A stretch of DNA of 64,000 nucleotides from Abelmoschus esculentus (lineage: Eukaryota; Streptophyta; Magnoliopsida; Malvales; Malvaceae). Position 1 is the stretch's first letter. Each line of letters opens with the position of its first letter. Location: positions 3,107,501 through 3,171,500 of the forward strand of contig JAUCBN010000023.1 in the NCBI GenBank assembly GCA_035048815.1. Reading direction: 5' to 3'. Below, piece after piece: positions 45,353 to 57,574 of this stretch. Made by a program: the position numbers and the translations under genes. The notes beneath the pieces are model-generated. The model did no database searches, was not told where the DNA came from, and saw only the letters and a program-made list of their open reading frames with translations.

Positions 45353-47190
45353 CAACATCAATATTCGTGATAATTTTTCATTAAAGGTATCGTGATCTCT
45401 GATTTTTTAAATAATTAAATCGATAAATATTTTTACACCTAATTTAAACGTAATCAATATTGACTATTAAATCTAATATTTTTAAATCAATTGATATAAC
45501 GTGTCATATTATAAAATGATGAATTATTTTAATAGTTTTAAAGTAATTATAAAGAAATATTTATTTATACTTTCTTTAACCCTTTAATAAGACACATTTT
45601 ACAAACAATCAAATCTTATAAAATAATTATCATCCTTATTTGATTTAAAATCGCTCATCAAATTCATAAGATATTGAGCTTGAAATCCTTTAGTATTTCA
45701 CATCTGTATTTTGGATCATAAATTTCACAAAATATTATTTATAGAATTATTTTTATAAAATAATTCCATTCATAAATACTATAAATATGATAAAATCTTA
45801 TTTACTATTTATAATTATTTATTAAATTTACAGATTTATTGGGTGAAATTTATTTTCTTATTATGCCTTTTAAATATATTAAATTTTAAATAATATAAAA
45901 AATGTTCATCATCATATAGAAAACAAATAAATTAAAATTTGAAATATTAAAAATCGGTAGAACCTATATTTTGATATAATAAATTAAAATAAAAATATTT
46001 TTGAAACTTAATCTAATATATTAAACTTTTAAAAATTGTTTAAGGTTCAAATAAATTTTAAAAAAAATTAAATGATTTTCATCTAAATCGATCCTTTCAA
46101 AATAAGTATGATCTAATTTTACATATAAAATTTATTTTTCGAACTTTAAGATAAAAAAATCGATCCCCTAAAGCAAAGGATCAATCCCTTTATAATCATA
46201 AACATTTTTTTTCTTCCAGTCTCAAATTGCAAAAGGATCGATCCTTTGACTCATGGGCGGAGCCACATGCATCGTTGGGGTGTCCATTAACACCCAAAAT
46301 TTTTGAAAAATCATATTTTTCTATATAATTTGTATATAAAAAAATTTAAAATATATATAATTAACACCCCTTTATAAATAATTTGACACTCTTATAAATA
46401 ATTAATTTTTTTAAATAATATTTAAAAAAAATAATACCCCTTAAAAAATTTCTTACTCCCCCCCTGCATTTACTATAACAATCATATTTCTATGAAAAAA
46501 AATTGATCCCTTGCTTAAAAGGATCAACCATTTAAGTTATAAATGTTGTATTTTTTTGATTAAGTAACAATATTATTTTATTCCCCACTTTTCTAACCAG
46601 TTAATATTTATAGATATAATATAAAATATGGTTAAAACATCTCAACATTAATAAATATATTAAAAATTAACATTAAAGAGTTTTAGTGTGCTTAATTGTT
46701 ATATTTTTTATTGTAAAACATTTGTGAGCTATCATCAGGAAAGAAACTACATAGGGTGGGGAGGGGCAATCGCTTTCTAACTCTAATTTTTTTGTCACCT
46801 TATTTATTTTTTAAAAAAAAATATTTTTTATAAATTTATCTCCTACTTCTAAACATTTATGTTTTACCCCTTACCCTTAAATCCTGACTTCGTCCCTGAC
46901 TATCATTATTATTTTTGCTCTAGTGTTCTTTGAGTGAGAAGTTTTATTTGTGCAAAAAGCAAACACTTGCCTTATGGGATTTTCTTTGCTTGTAAAATTT
47001 ATATTTACTCTTAGGGAGATTATGCATACAAGATCTTGTGTATAAACATTGTGAAGATTGTAAGATCATACATTCTTCTTAAAGATAAGTAAATTTACTG
47101 GATTTGAGAAATTCATAATGTGGATAGAGAAGTTAATAAATATTAACTTGGTTTAGAAGTCGAATACTTTAAAATTGTTGTGTAAAATTT
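45353..47190. other. Intergenic, no supported gene
   Basis: AT-rich. Around 46140-46560 four GATCGATCC-like clauses (ATCGATCCCCTAAAGCAAAG, AAAGGATCAATCCC, AAAGGATCGATCC) recur as direct and inverted words. The 46250-46290 stretch (CATGGGCGGAGCCACATGC) looks like a transposon end. No gene. Confidence 0.5.
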
Positions 47191-47455
47191 GAAAAGTTAT
47201 ATTATGGGTAAATCTCATCACGTGTCCATGAGATCAACCACTAAAAATCACCTATCTTATCATTTTTTTCACGTCATATATTTGTCCAAGTGAATTTTCA
47301 TATGGAAAAACTGTTTTTAAAATGAATTAACAATAAACATGAGTGACGATTCACTTGAGAAAATATATGACATGAAAAAAATAATGAGATAAATAATTTT
47401 TAGTGATTGGTCACATTGATAACGTGATGAGACTTACCCATGATATAATTTCTCG
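47191..47455. mobile_element. MITE, family M1
   Basis: GTTATATTATGGGTAAATCT and CTTACCCATGATATAATTTC are inverted ends; the sequence is close to the copy at 36179-36439. Confidence 0.8.
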
Positions 47456-47878
47456 TAAAATTATCTATCTTTTTTGTTATTTCACAAAATTTATATAAAT
47501 CGATTCACCCTATCTTATTTAGATCGATTTCTGATGATGATAATAATAACGATGTCATTGTTAAATAGATCCTAAGAAAACCAAAAAGATTTGGGTACCA
47601 ACAATCAAGTGATTGTCTATTGCAAGTGTATTAGAGCATAATGATCAAAGTCAAAAAATTTGGATGCTCTAGATAAGCTAAAACAGATGACATTTAAAGA
47701 GAATAAGATGTAATTAATTTGTCTTGGTTCAAGTAATAAAATTTATTTTTATGTCATTTTATTTAATCATGTTACTTTGTCTATTTTTATGATTGTCTAA
47801 ACATGATTGAATTATTCTATATGTTGCCTTAATGCAAATTATTAAGGGGTCAATAATGCATGAACCGCGTATTTAAAG
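47456..47878. other. Intergenic, no gene seen
   Basis: AT-rich, no frame or repeat boundary recognised. Confidence 0.5.
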
Positions 47879-48121
47879 AAAAAAATTATATCATGAGTTA
47901 TTCTCGTCACGTTATTTATAAGATCAATTAAGTAAAAGTATTTTTTTACTAAATGAGTCTTTACTTGATAAAAAATAATTTTAAACTTAATTTATAGTGA
48001 AAATTCACTTAATAAAAAATAAAAAAAATAATTAAATAGGTATATTTAACCCTAATATGTTTATGTTAATATTTTTGAATTTACAGATTATATACCGAGA
48101 ATAACCTACCGTATAATTTTT
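47879..48121. mobile_element. MITE, family M1, degraded
   Basis: AAAATTATATCATGAGTTAT and ATAACCTACCGTATAATTTT are imperfect inverted ends; internal ACTTGATAAAAAATAATTTT and its partner are partly preserved. Confidence 0.55.
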
Positions 48122-48519
48122 CAAAACCCTAATATATTTATGTTAATATTTTTGACTTGATTATTTTGTGAAATCTTGTTCACTATATTCCAAATGATCT
48201 TATATAATGAATTTTTATAATATAATGTTGTGATTAATTACTAATGATATAATTTACCCTTTAATTAATGATGTAATTCTGTATCTTATTTTCCCTTCAT
48301 AAATACCAAATATTGTAGTTTAATATAAAAATAATAATAAAAAACATTGATTTTTCTAAAAAAGAAAAACAATTTAAAATCCTCACTCTCTTTTGATTAT
48401 CTCCATTCCCAAATTCACTAAAAGTTTAGGTTTTTACTCACAACACTCCAACCCTAGATTAGAAAAGCAAAAATTTCCCCGATTAGTGTGTTTCTTTTTG
48501 TACCCAAAAGTACCGCAAA

Positions 48520-51074
48520 ATGTCTGGTTCCGGTGGCGTTTCGATCGCGCGAAGCCGTGGCGGCGAGAACCGATTTTACAATCCGCCGCCGATGAGGAAA
48601 CAACAACAGCAGCAGCAGCAGATGATGCAGCCGAGGGAACAGAGACCGCCGTTGATTTCGAAGATTTTGACGGAGAAAAGTATGGATCACGACGAATGCG
48701 GCACTTCGTTGCCTTCTTCTAAGTCCAATAATAGTAGTGACAAAAATGACGATAAACCGACGAATTTGGATCGGTTCTTGGAGTTTACGACTCCTGTGGT
48801 TTCGGCTCAGTATTTACCCAAGGTAAATTAAAAAAAAAAGAATAGCCATTTTTGCGAAATTACGAGGTTTGAACTTTTTTGTTTGTTTAATTAAAAACAT
48901 GGTTTATTCTTTAATTTCTGAAGCTCTTGGGTTGATTGAAAAAAGTTTCAGTTCTGTTTATATGATGAAATACGTGGAAATCTGTTTTCTGAAGGATGAG
49001 TGGATGTTACTGATTAGCTTAAATTAGCGGAATTACTTGGCCATAGCTAAGTTCTTTGCAAGAATCACAATCCAATAGGAAGCTGAAGAATTGGGTTTTA
49101 TTTTATTAGTCAGAAAATGTAGGAAAATTTAAGAAGTTTTGCTCATCAACAGAAGATCAGACAATCAGAATCAGTGCAAAAAAAGTGGGATTGCTTTTAT
49201 CTGAAGTGTTTGAGGGTTATATATGTATACATGTGTGTGCGTGTGGGTAGGTAACACTTTTAGTGATGAAATTTCCATGATCTTATAGACAAGCATAAGA
49301 GGATGCAAGGGACAAGAGCGCAGACTGGAGTTTCCTCCATATTTTTGTCTTAAGGATTTGTGGGAGTCCTTTAAGGAATGGAGTGCATATGGAGCCGGTG
49401 TTCCACTTCTGTTGAATGGGAGTGACTATGTAATGCAATACTATGTCCCTTATTTGTCCGGAATTCAGCTGTATACCGACCCATCAAGACCCTCACCAAG
49501 GAAGAGGTAAGCCATTCACACCACATTTTATCAAATCACCTGCTTTTTTTGAGAGTTGTGTTGATCTCTCGTCTTTCTGGTGCCTCTTTTAACCAAGTGT
49601 TTCACATTACCCTTTGGAGCCTTATGTGGTGACAGCTGCTGCATATTTCCCATTTCTGATTTACGAAACTTGTTTGGGTGATTGGAAACACCGTAAGGCT
49701 TTTCAGAAATAGTTTTCTATTTGTTTTGGAAGTCATATCGGTTCGGTCTCATTCAATGGTTTAATGTTTTGTTTATATGCCTTCTAATAGAGGTTGAAGC
49801 TATGGGGGATGAGTTATGTTAAGCTGTGAATCTTTAAATCATAATTCCCAAAATGCTAGACTTATAGCTTGCTGGTTTTGTTGTTTTGTTTTCCAATCCA
49901 TCTTTGAACAGGATGCCTGGTGAGGAGAGTGATACGGAGTCGTCCAAGGAGACAAGTAGTGATGGTAGTGATAGTGATTACGGAATATCAAGAAGAGCTA
50001 ACAACATTGTCCCAGGGTTTCGGAATCAGCTGGAAATTGCTGATTTGAATATTCAAAGATTGACTACACTGACACTCAGAAATAGACCCTTTGAGGGTTC
50101 GTCAAGTGATGAAAGTGATACTTGTAACACTCCGGGTCAGCTTATTTTTGAATACTTGGAGCATGATCAACCATTTAGTCGTGAGCCATTGGCTGACAAG
50201 GTAATTCTCATGTCTTTTGTTATATTAGTCACAGCTTGTTGTTCTCGCTCTAATAACTTTGCATCTTGCAGATCTCAGTTCTGGCATCTCAGTTTCCGGA
50301 CCTGAGGACATATAGGAGCTGTGATCTATCTCCTTCAAGTTGGATTTCAGTTGCATGGTATGTTTTTCACTTTCTAATGACTTCATCAATGGTTGTTGTT
50401 TTTTGAAATGTGATTTTGAACCCTATTATATCTATGATAATTATTTGATATAGTGATTAACTCCACAAGCAGGGTTGAAAGTCTGCCAAGTATCCTTATT
50501 TGTTGTTTATTTTTAAAATATATCTTATAGATACTGAACATATTTTTTATCCCACTTGGAGTTGAGAAAACTCTACTAACCTGATATATGGTATCCTTTA
50601 TATCTAATATGTTTTCCTTTTGTTAATGAAGGTATCCGATATATAGGATACCGATGGGTCCGACTCTGCAAAACCTCGATGCCTGCTTTTTAACCTACCA
50701 CTCTCTTTCTACACCATCTCCATGTGAGCATCTTTCTTTATATTATGGTTGCATGTCTGTAATATTTCTGCCTTACACTTTGTTTCGTAATCGATGTCAA
50801 TATTATTGGAGCAGGTACTGGAACAGATAGGCCACCCTTCCGAGGCTATAACATTAGGGAGTTCCAAGACTCTGACATGTCCTTAAAGCTACCATTGCGT
50901 ACCTTTGGCCTTGCTTTCTATAAGTTCAAAGAGTCTGTTTGGAATCCCGATGGAGTTAATGAATCCCAGAACACTAATTCCCTTTTGCAAGCTGCTGATA
51001 AGTGGCTTCGTCGTTTGCAAGTTAATCATCCAGATTTCAAGTTCTTTGTCTCCCACAATACATACTGGCGATGA
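48520..51074 (+). CDS. DUF789 family protein
   Basis: Plant-specific DUF789 protein of unknown function; 415 aa. Exons 48520-48822, 49289-49506, 49912-50200, 50272-50357, 50632-50723, 50815-51074 (1248 nt, in frame). The N-terminus MSGSGGVSIARSRGG is followed by a polyglutamine run (about residues 28-34, from a CAA/CAG tract) and an S/N-rich linker. Family landmarks: DRFLEFTTPVV, LKDLWESFKEWSAYGAGVPL, YYVPYLSGIQLYTD, an acidic E/S-rich loop (SDTESSKETSSDGSDSD), LIFEYLEHDQPFSREPL, SWISVAWYPIYRIPMGPTL and, near the C-terminus, a DFKFFVSHNTYWR-type tail. All six exons join without stops. No targeting signal or TM segment is visible. The domain assignment is solid; the biochemical role is unknown. 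Confidence 0.93.
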
Positions 51075-53365
51075 GCAAAGTTCCGTTTCATGACGAACCG
51101 ACCACAAACTCAGAGCAAAGTCCCATCATTGACGTTGGCACTGCTCCATCATTGTTAGCTCATACTTGATACTGCAAGCTGGACTTGTAGTTCTTCCTCA
51201 TGGCTGTCAGTAAAGATGCCTATGTTGTACAGATTGTTGTGGACACCAACAGCGGATAGACATGACACATCCGCATATCGGGTCAGCTTCCTGTGATACT
51301 CAAGGCTTTCTGTCATCAGCTCATGGCCTTGAAGAGGTAGGACCTGTTCTCTATAACTTCGTAATAAGTTTGATCTTTGATGGTAATGATGATGAATTCT
51401 CTGATATATGTAGACATAATTGTCTTTTTAAACTCGGAATATGTAACATTCTACTTGTACTAACAGTTAGCTTGAATTTTGGATCTAGAATATTAGTTTT
51501 CATAGGGAAATCATTTTTTGTTAACTTTGAACTTTTTATCCTTCATTTTTATTTGCGCATCTCAAAACAAAACAATTAATGGTCGAGTGAGGAAGAGGCT
51601 AAGGAAATTTCATGAAAGTAAAGATGTGATATGTTAAATTAAGCTAAAATAAAAATTTGTTTTATAGGTTTATGCAAATCTACCATGCAATTTGTAAATA
51701 AGATAAATCATGAATGAAAACATTGGTAAAGGGAATGACTCTTGTTCCTAAAGATCACGGTTCATATATTATTGTAGTACAGTAATTGAACGATTAATAT
51801 TTAATGGTTAAAAATTTATTGTAAAACAGATAAAATTATAACTACTGTAATTGATTTAGAAAAATAATTAACGAAAATTTTAAATAAAGATGCTTATAGA
51901 TAAAAAAAAAAAATATCTCCTTTCATCCTTATTAAGAAGTAAGATGAAAGCAATGTGAACAAGAGCTGATGACGGATTAGGATTACGTTAAAATTGTTAT
52001 ATTAACTAAAATTCAATTAGTTTAACATTAATTCATGATTATTGTATTACAAATGGATGAATGAGATTAAAAGTAGTATGTGTGAAAATTATTATTTAGG
52101 AAGAAACAAGAAGTTAATCGCATTCATTTCATTCATCTAATGATCATAAATTAATGTAAAACTAATTGAGTTTTATATAATATAAGTGGATCTTAGCTTT
52201 CTATAAAGTAAGATCTTCATACACAGAACATAAAATTTATAATTTTATATATTTTTTGTTATTAAATATATGAAATGAATGATTAAGGTTGATCTTATTA
52301 TATATATAAAATAAATGCGGTCATACAGAGCTTAACCTAGTTTGATTATTTGGATATTAATCGATAAAAATATTCTGTTACAAACATATATGAACATGCG
52401 GAGAGCTACTGTACATGAGTAAATTTGTCTTCCTCGAAAAATAAGTTGTTATTCTGAATCTCTCTTTCAAGGACGGTCTTTAGATTTTAATGACTCACGA
52501 TAAATAAAAATATCATTAAATTAAAAAATTAAATTATAATTATATTTACGATTATATTAAATCTTATCATGGTTATAGATATTATATATGTTATTTCAAT
52601 CACCATAAGTATCACAATTATGAAATCTTTTAATAACACAAGTTATTATAGGCATAACAATTATGAATATCATAGTTTCAGATGGTGCTGTTATCAATGG
52701 GCATATGTAGCATATAAATTAAGGGTGTAATCGATGTCACTTGATTTGTTGGAGTATGAAACTTTTACGAGGTAATATAAATTTTTTCATAAGCATTAGA
52801 TTTGATCTCATTTAATTTATTAAGGGTTTAGAGTCAATAATATTTATTTTAATAGTATATAAATCCACAATACCTCATACTTTACTCTTAATCCCATTAC
52901 AGGAAAATCTTAGTTTCACTCCGCCGCTATCATCACATAACAGCCATTGTTGCGATTACATACCGTTATATATCTCTATCCCTAACAGCAAGTAACAAAA
53001 AATTAATTTTAAGAGTAAATTCATAATAAGTAGTAAAAAATTTGACCCTTAATAAAAAAGCTTTAAAAAAATAAAATTTCAAGAATATGTTTAAAATAAT
53101 AAATATTAAATCTTTAATAACAAGTATTAAAAAATAAATATTAAAAAATATATCTTTATTAATAAATATTAAAAAATTAAGCTGCTAATTATAAATATTA
53201 AAAAAATAAACCTTTAAGAACAATATAATTCAAATAAAATTATAAACGTGTACCTTTCTTAAACAGTGTACCTGGACGGACTCCCTTCTTGCCCTTACCC
53301 CAATAGCATAAAACAAATAGGCTACTTATTCACCCCCCTCTCACTCTCAGGCTCATTGGACTGAA
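51075..53365. other. Intergenic, DUF789 3' region then AT-rich DNA
   Basis: 51075-51570 is moderately GC-rich and probably includes the DUF789 3' UTR. From 51600 to 53300 I see only AT-rich sequence with scattered AAATATTAAAAAATAAA-type words. The frame at 51262-51579 has no family features. Confidence 0.5.
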
Positions 53366-56300
53366 TCAAGCACCTGTAGACGCCAGGCCTTGACCCAAGT
53401 CATTTGAGAGCTGTGTACATAACTGCAATTATAGAGTCGTTACACTGTAATTAATAAGAAGATTAGATTAGGGAATGAACCACCAAAGTAATTGTACCTG
53501 TCTGTAAACTGTAGAATCACCATAGGATTTTCTTAACTCAACCACATGCAACGACGGACTGATCTCGAACACCTGACATCAAACCATTAAACTTGATCAA
53601 CAGTGCTGAAAAAGTGAAAATACACTCGGTTGGCTCAGGTTCTAACACAAGAGTTTACCTCAGCTGCAACGGAAAGACTGCCTAAACGTTTCTGGACTCT
53701 CTCTTCTTGTGTTGCTTGTAACTAAAACAAAAGGGGATACAAATTTCTAGTTATTGTTGCCATTACCATGTGGCTTAGCATTCACTAACATGCTTTTATT
53801 TTGTACTGGAAAAAAAAAACTATGGACAAATTAGTAGTTCATCAAGCAACTGACCCGTCCGTTTCTCACTTGGACTCGAAATCCCATCGCTCTCACCGTG
53901 TCTTGGATCCTTGCAAGCAAATCTTTGCCGGAAAGGTTGGATGTGAATCTGATCTTCCTTTCAGAGACATCCTGCAAGCGCATAACAATTTGCTATCAGC
54001 TAAAATTTAGAATTGCCAATGCCACGTCCCTAATTACCATGAAGAGTTACCTCCTTCTCAAAGAAACCAGAAAGGTCTAGGCATGAAGACATTCCTATCA
54101 ATTGAAAAGCATTAATGAGAGTGGGTGATTCTTGAGTTTGACTCCTTCCTTCACACGCCTTCATCAAAAATAGTCTCTCTCCGTTATGTTTGAAATTTGC
54201 AAAAAGAGGACTCAACCAAGATTTAAGAAAAAAGGGTTTGCAAGTTCATACCACTTCGCACAATGAGAAGGTTTCCTCATCAATGTGTATATCTTCTTCT
54301 TCATCGTCGGGTACAGCAGGAGTATAGTCTTGCTTGAACCATCCATCTTCCTTTATACCCGCAATTGTTATCCTAGTTTCAGGGTTTGGATCAAGTATCC
54401 TTGTTATCATGTTGCGAGCCCCAGGTGATAACCATTTTGGAATCACAGGATACCCTTTGAAGATCTGAAACACAAATCTCTCAAGAGGGTTATTACACGT
54501 AGTTCTTCATCGGAGTAATGAAATTGGTAAGAAAAAAATATATACTTTTAAAACCAAATTAGCATTCAAATACCTTTTGATACAGAACTGCAAGATTTCT
54601 GTCATCGAAAGGGAGATATCCGGTGAGAATTACATATAGGATGACGCCGCATGACCATATGTCTGAAGTGGCACCATCGTACCCTCTATTGGCCAGAATC
54701 TCTGGTGCAACATAGTTTGGACTTCCACATGTTGTGTGCAATAAGCCATCCTCCTGGAAATTAAAATTATTTCAAAAAGATTTCTTTAAAAAATGGTGAT
54801 TTTCTTGTATAGGATAAAGCACTTTACGTACCCTAATATGTTGAGGCAATGCACTGAGACCAAAATCAGTTATCTTTATGTTCCCTTTTGCATCAATCAG
54901 AACATTCTCGAGCTGGAAAATTCACATATCATATAAAGAGAGAGAAGACAGATTTTAGCCTATTGCATCAATCATAACCTAAAATTACATACATATGATC
55001 TGTGTTATATGAGATCTGATTAATTCATAGCATTAACAAATCAAATATATGATATGTTTAGAGGTGATGAAAGGACCTTAAGATCCCTGTGGAAAACGCC
55101 TTTGTTGTGACAATAACTAACAGCATCAATTAACTGTTGGAAGAGCTTTCTTCCTTCAGCTTCTGAAAGCTTCCCATTGGATGCCTGTATGCTTAATGCA
55201 AAAACAGATAAGAACAACAAAGCAATGTAACAAATTTAACATTATGGCAGCAGAACTAGGATCCCTAAAAGTAATTTCATCAAGTCCCTTACAATTCTGT
55301 CAAACAATTCCCCTTCAGTTGCATACTCTAGGACCAAGTAAATCTTGGTTTTGCTAGCCAATACCTGCATGTTTATTATAAGCAAAGGCATCATTAGAGC
55401 AATTCACTAGCCGGTATAAACAATAGATAAAACTTAAAAGTAAGGATAAATGGCATGTACACCGTCAACTTTACAAAGTTACTACAATGATACAGGTGTA
55501 TGTAAATAACTTTGAAAAAAATGGACTATGAGTTAGAAAAATTATTAGACTTGTCTGACTCACTATGTTATTCATGATTTAATTCAATAATTTTTGTCTT
55601 ATATTTTTTTCTAAATTGAATCTTTATCTCTTTCCTTTTTTATAGGTGGATCTTCGACTCTTTCTTATATGTCATTCATTATATGGATAAATCTCATTGG
55701 GAGATCATTAATGATGTAGCGAATGAGACAATATAATATTTTTTTTCATGCGTTGGTATGTAGTGGGTCCCACTTGATCACTGTCCATTGAGAGTGTTCA
55801 TGGTAGACTAACCGTATTGTCTAACCTAAAAAGTTGGTTAACTATTATAACGGTTATTGAATTTTATTAACCATAACCTAACCATTAAAAAATGGTTAAC
55901 CATTAATATGCGGTTAACCAATGATTCGGTTAGAGGTTAACATGTAATCTATTACAATTTTTTCCTACATATTCATTATTTTTAGAGAATAATATAATTA
56001 TCTCTATGGTAAATAATATATTGAAATATTCCTAAAAATATTTAAATAAAGATATTCTAATCACTTACTCTATAATTAGAAAAATATTTACATACTATAA
56101 AGTTTATACACAAAACAAAACACATAAGCTTCATAATATTTTAAAGTTTAAAAAGTTTACGGAACATAACATGATTATAACATCAAAGTTCAAGATATAA
56201 AAATTATCATCAAAGTTTTAAATACAAATGTTTAACTAACATATAATAATTAAAGTTCAAGACATAAAAAACACTATAAATTTAAAAAAGTTATTTTATA

Positions 56301-56747
56301 TTCTAAATATATAAATAATTTAATAATTATTACCCTATAAACTAATATTAGTCAAAATTTATAACCATAACCGTAACTATAAAAATCAAAATCATTTAAT
56401 TTTAACAGATCGATTAATTAACTTATAAAATATAACGATTATACCAATTAATAATTACAATTAATGGTGTCCATGCATAATAAATTAGGAAGCAGAGAGG
56501 AAGTTGATGTTGATTTGAGTTGCTATGGCTAGCGCTTTCCTAATCTGAATTCTCTCCTAGGGAATGAGTGGTTCATGATAAAAAGACAACAAATGATGAT
56601 ATTGAAGACAATAAAAAAAAATAGCTTAACAGCCGACCAAGATTGATAGTTCCTGAGAGGTTCAGCTGAGACACGTACTTCACGTGCCAAAACTGAAACT
56701 TGATGCAGGCACAGACAATTTTGACCCAAGTATTACATTAACTTAAG

Positions 56748-56786
<39 letters not shown>

Positions 56787-57574
56787 AGAAGAAGAAGAAG
56801 AAGAAGAAGAAGAAGCATAAAGTATTATATTAGCCAGAAATGCTATACACGTGCCTCAGCTCTGTAGTCAATAATAATGAAAAAGATGTGGTGTAAGGGT
56901 GGCAATGGACGGGGCGGTCATGTTTCTATATTTTTTCGTTTCATTACCAACATATGTGGATACAATTTTAAGAATCTCTATGAAATATTTAAAAAATGTC
57001 TTTATACTTATTTTTTATGGATTTTGTGATTTTCATTTGATTTTTATATTTAAAATAATAAATAAATAAATATTGAAAATAATAGCTTACACTATCATTA
57101 AAAGAAAATAGGCATCGGGATGATCGCAGAGGTATCGGAATGCACCAACAACACCAATAATTATTGAGAAATGATACTTACCTCATGTAACCGAACCACG
57201 TTTGGATGTTTGATGAGTTTCAAAGTCGCGATTTCTCTTTTTATCTGCGGAATTTGAGATCCAGATTGATGTTTTTAGAATCTGAAATATCATTGAATTT
57301 ACAGAAGTAGAACAAACACACTCATCGGCAAAAAGAAATTGAAGACTATAAGTAGTATAAGAAGAAATTCTGGAACCTGATCGGCGATGTTGAGTTGAAT
57401 GAGCTTGGATTTTTCGAGGATCTTAACTGCGAAGGGGAGGCCGGAATGGAGATTCTTAGCCAATTTAACTTTTCCGAAATTTCCTTCCCCGAGATCCCTC
57501 CCTAACTCGTAATTCCCCAATTGCAAAATCCCTTTCTTCTTGTTGTTCTTCTCCTCTGTTCTCTTGATGCCCAT
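53366..57574 (-). CDS. CIPK1-like: CBL-interacting protein kinase (SnRK3), CIPK1/CIPK17 type
   Basis: CBL-dependent serine/threonine kinase; 444 aa. Twelve exons on the minus strand: 57574-57377, 57244-57182, 55364-55293, 55184-55077, 54912-54832, 54753-54574, 54464-54252, 54158-54051, 53971-53855, 53721-53659, 53572-53498, 53422-53366 (1335 nt, in frame). Features: glycine loop LGEGNFGKV, AVKILEK, HRDLKLENVLID (the KLEN variant is typical of CIPK1/17), DFGLSALPQH, CGSPNYVAPEILANRGYDG, an acidic linker DDEEEDIHIDEE, NAF motif INAFQLIGMSSCLDLSGFF, PPI segment RFTSNLSGKDLLARIQD, then VFEISPSLHVVELRKSYGDS. All catalytic residues are present. The C-terminus (LCTQLSNDLGQGLASTGA) is short and diverged against CIPK1. 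Intron 2 is enlarged to 1.8 kb by repeats. The exon-rich layout is that of the intron-rich CIPK clade. The exon 8 acceptor has a weak polypyrimidine tract. Confidence 0.94.
55531..55742. mobile_element. MITE, family M1, degraded, in CIPK1-like intron 2
   Basis: AAAAATTATTAGACTTGTCT .. ATGAGACAATATAATATTT with inner GATCATTAATGATGTAGCGA, related to the M1 right-end motif. Confidence 0.55.
55790..56475. repeat. GGTTAACCAT-rich repeat segment in CIPK1-like intron 2
   Basis: Repeated AACCATTAAAAAATGGTTAA words (self-complementary) lie near the left side. Weakly inverted outer words TGTTCATGGTAG and AATGGTGTCCATGC suggest a TIR element. Confidence 0.4.
56746..56816. repeat. Poly(A) plus (GAA)n microsatellite in CIPK1-like intron 2
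   Basis: About 36 A residues followed by about 10 AAG units. It may mark the 3' tail of a retroposed copy on the plus strand, but no source sequence was identified. Confidence 0.9.

Noticed and set aside
51262..51579. Frame of 105 codons downstream of the DUF789 gene
   Set aside because: It lies in the presumed 3' UTR, with no domain and no splice link to the gene.
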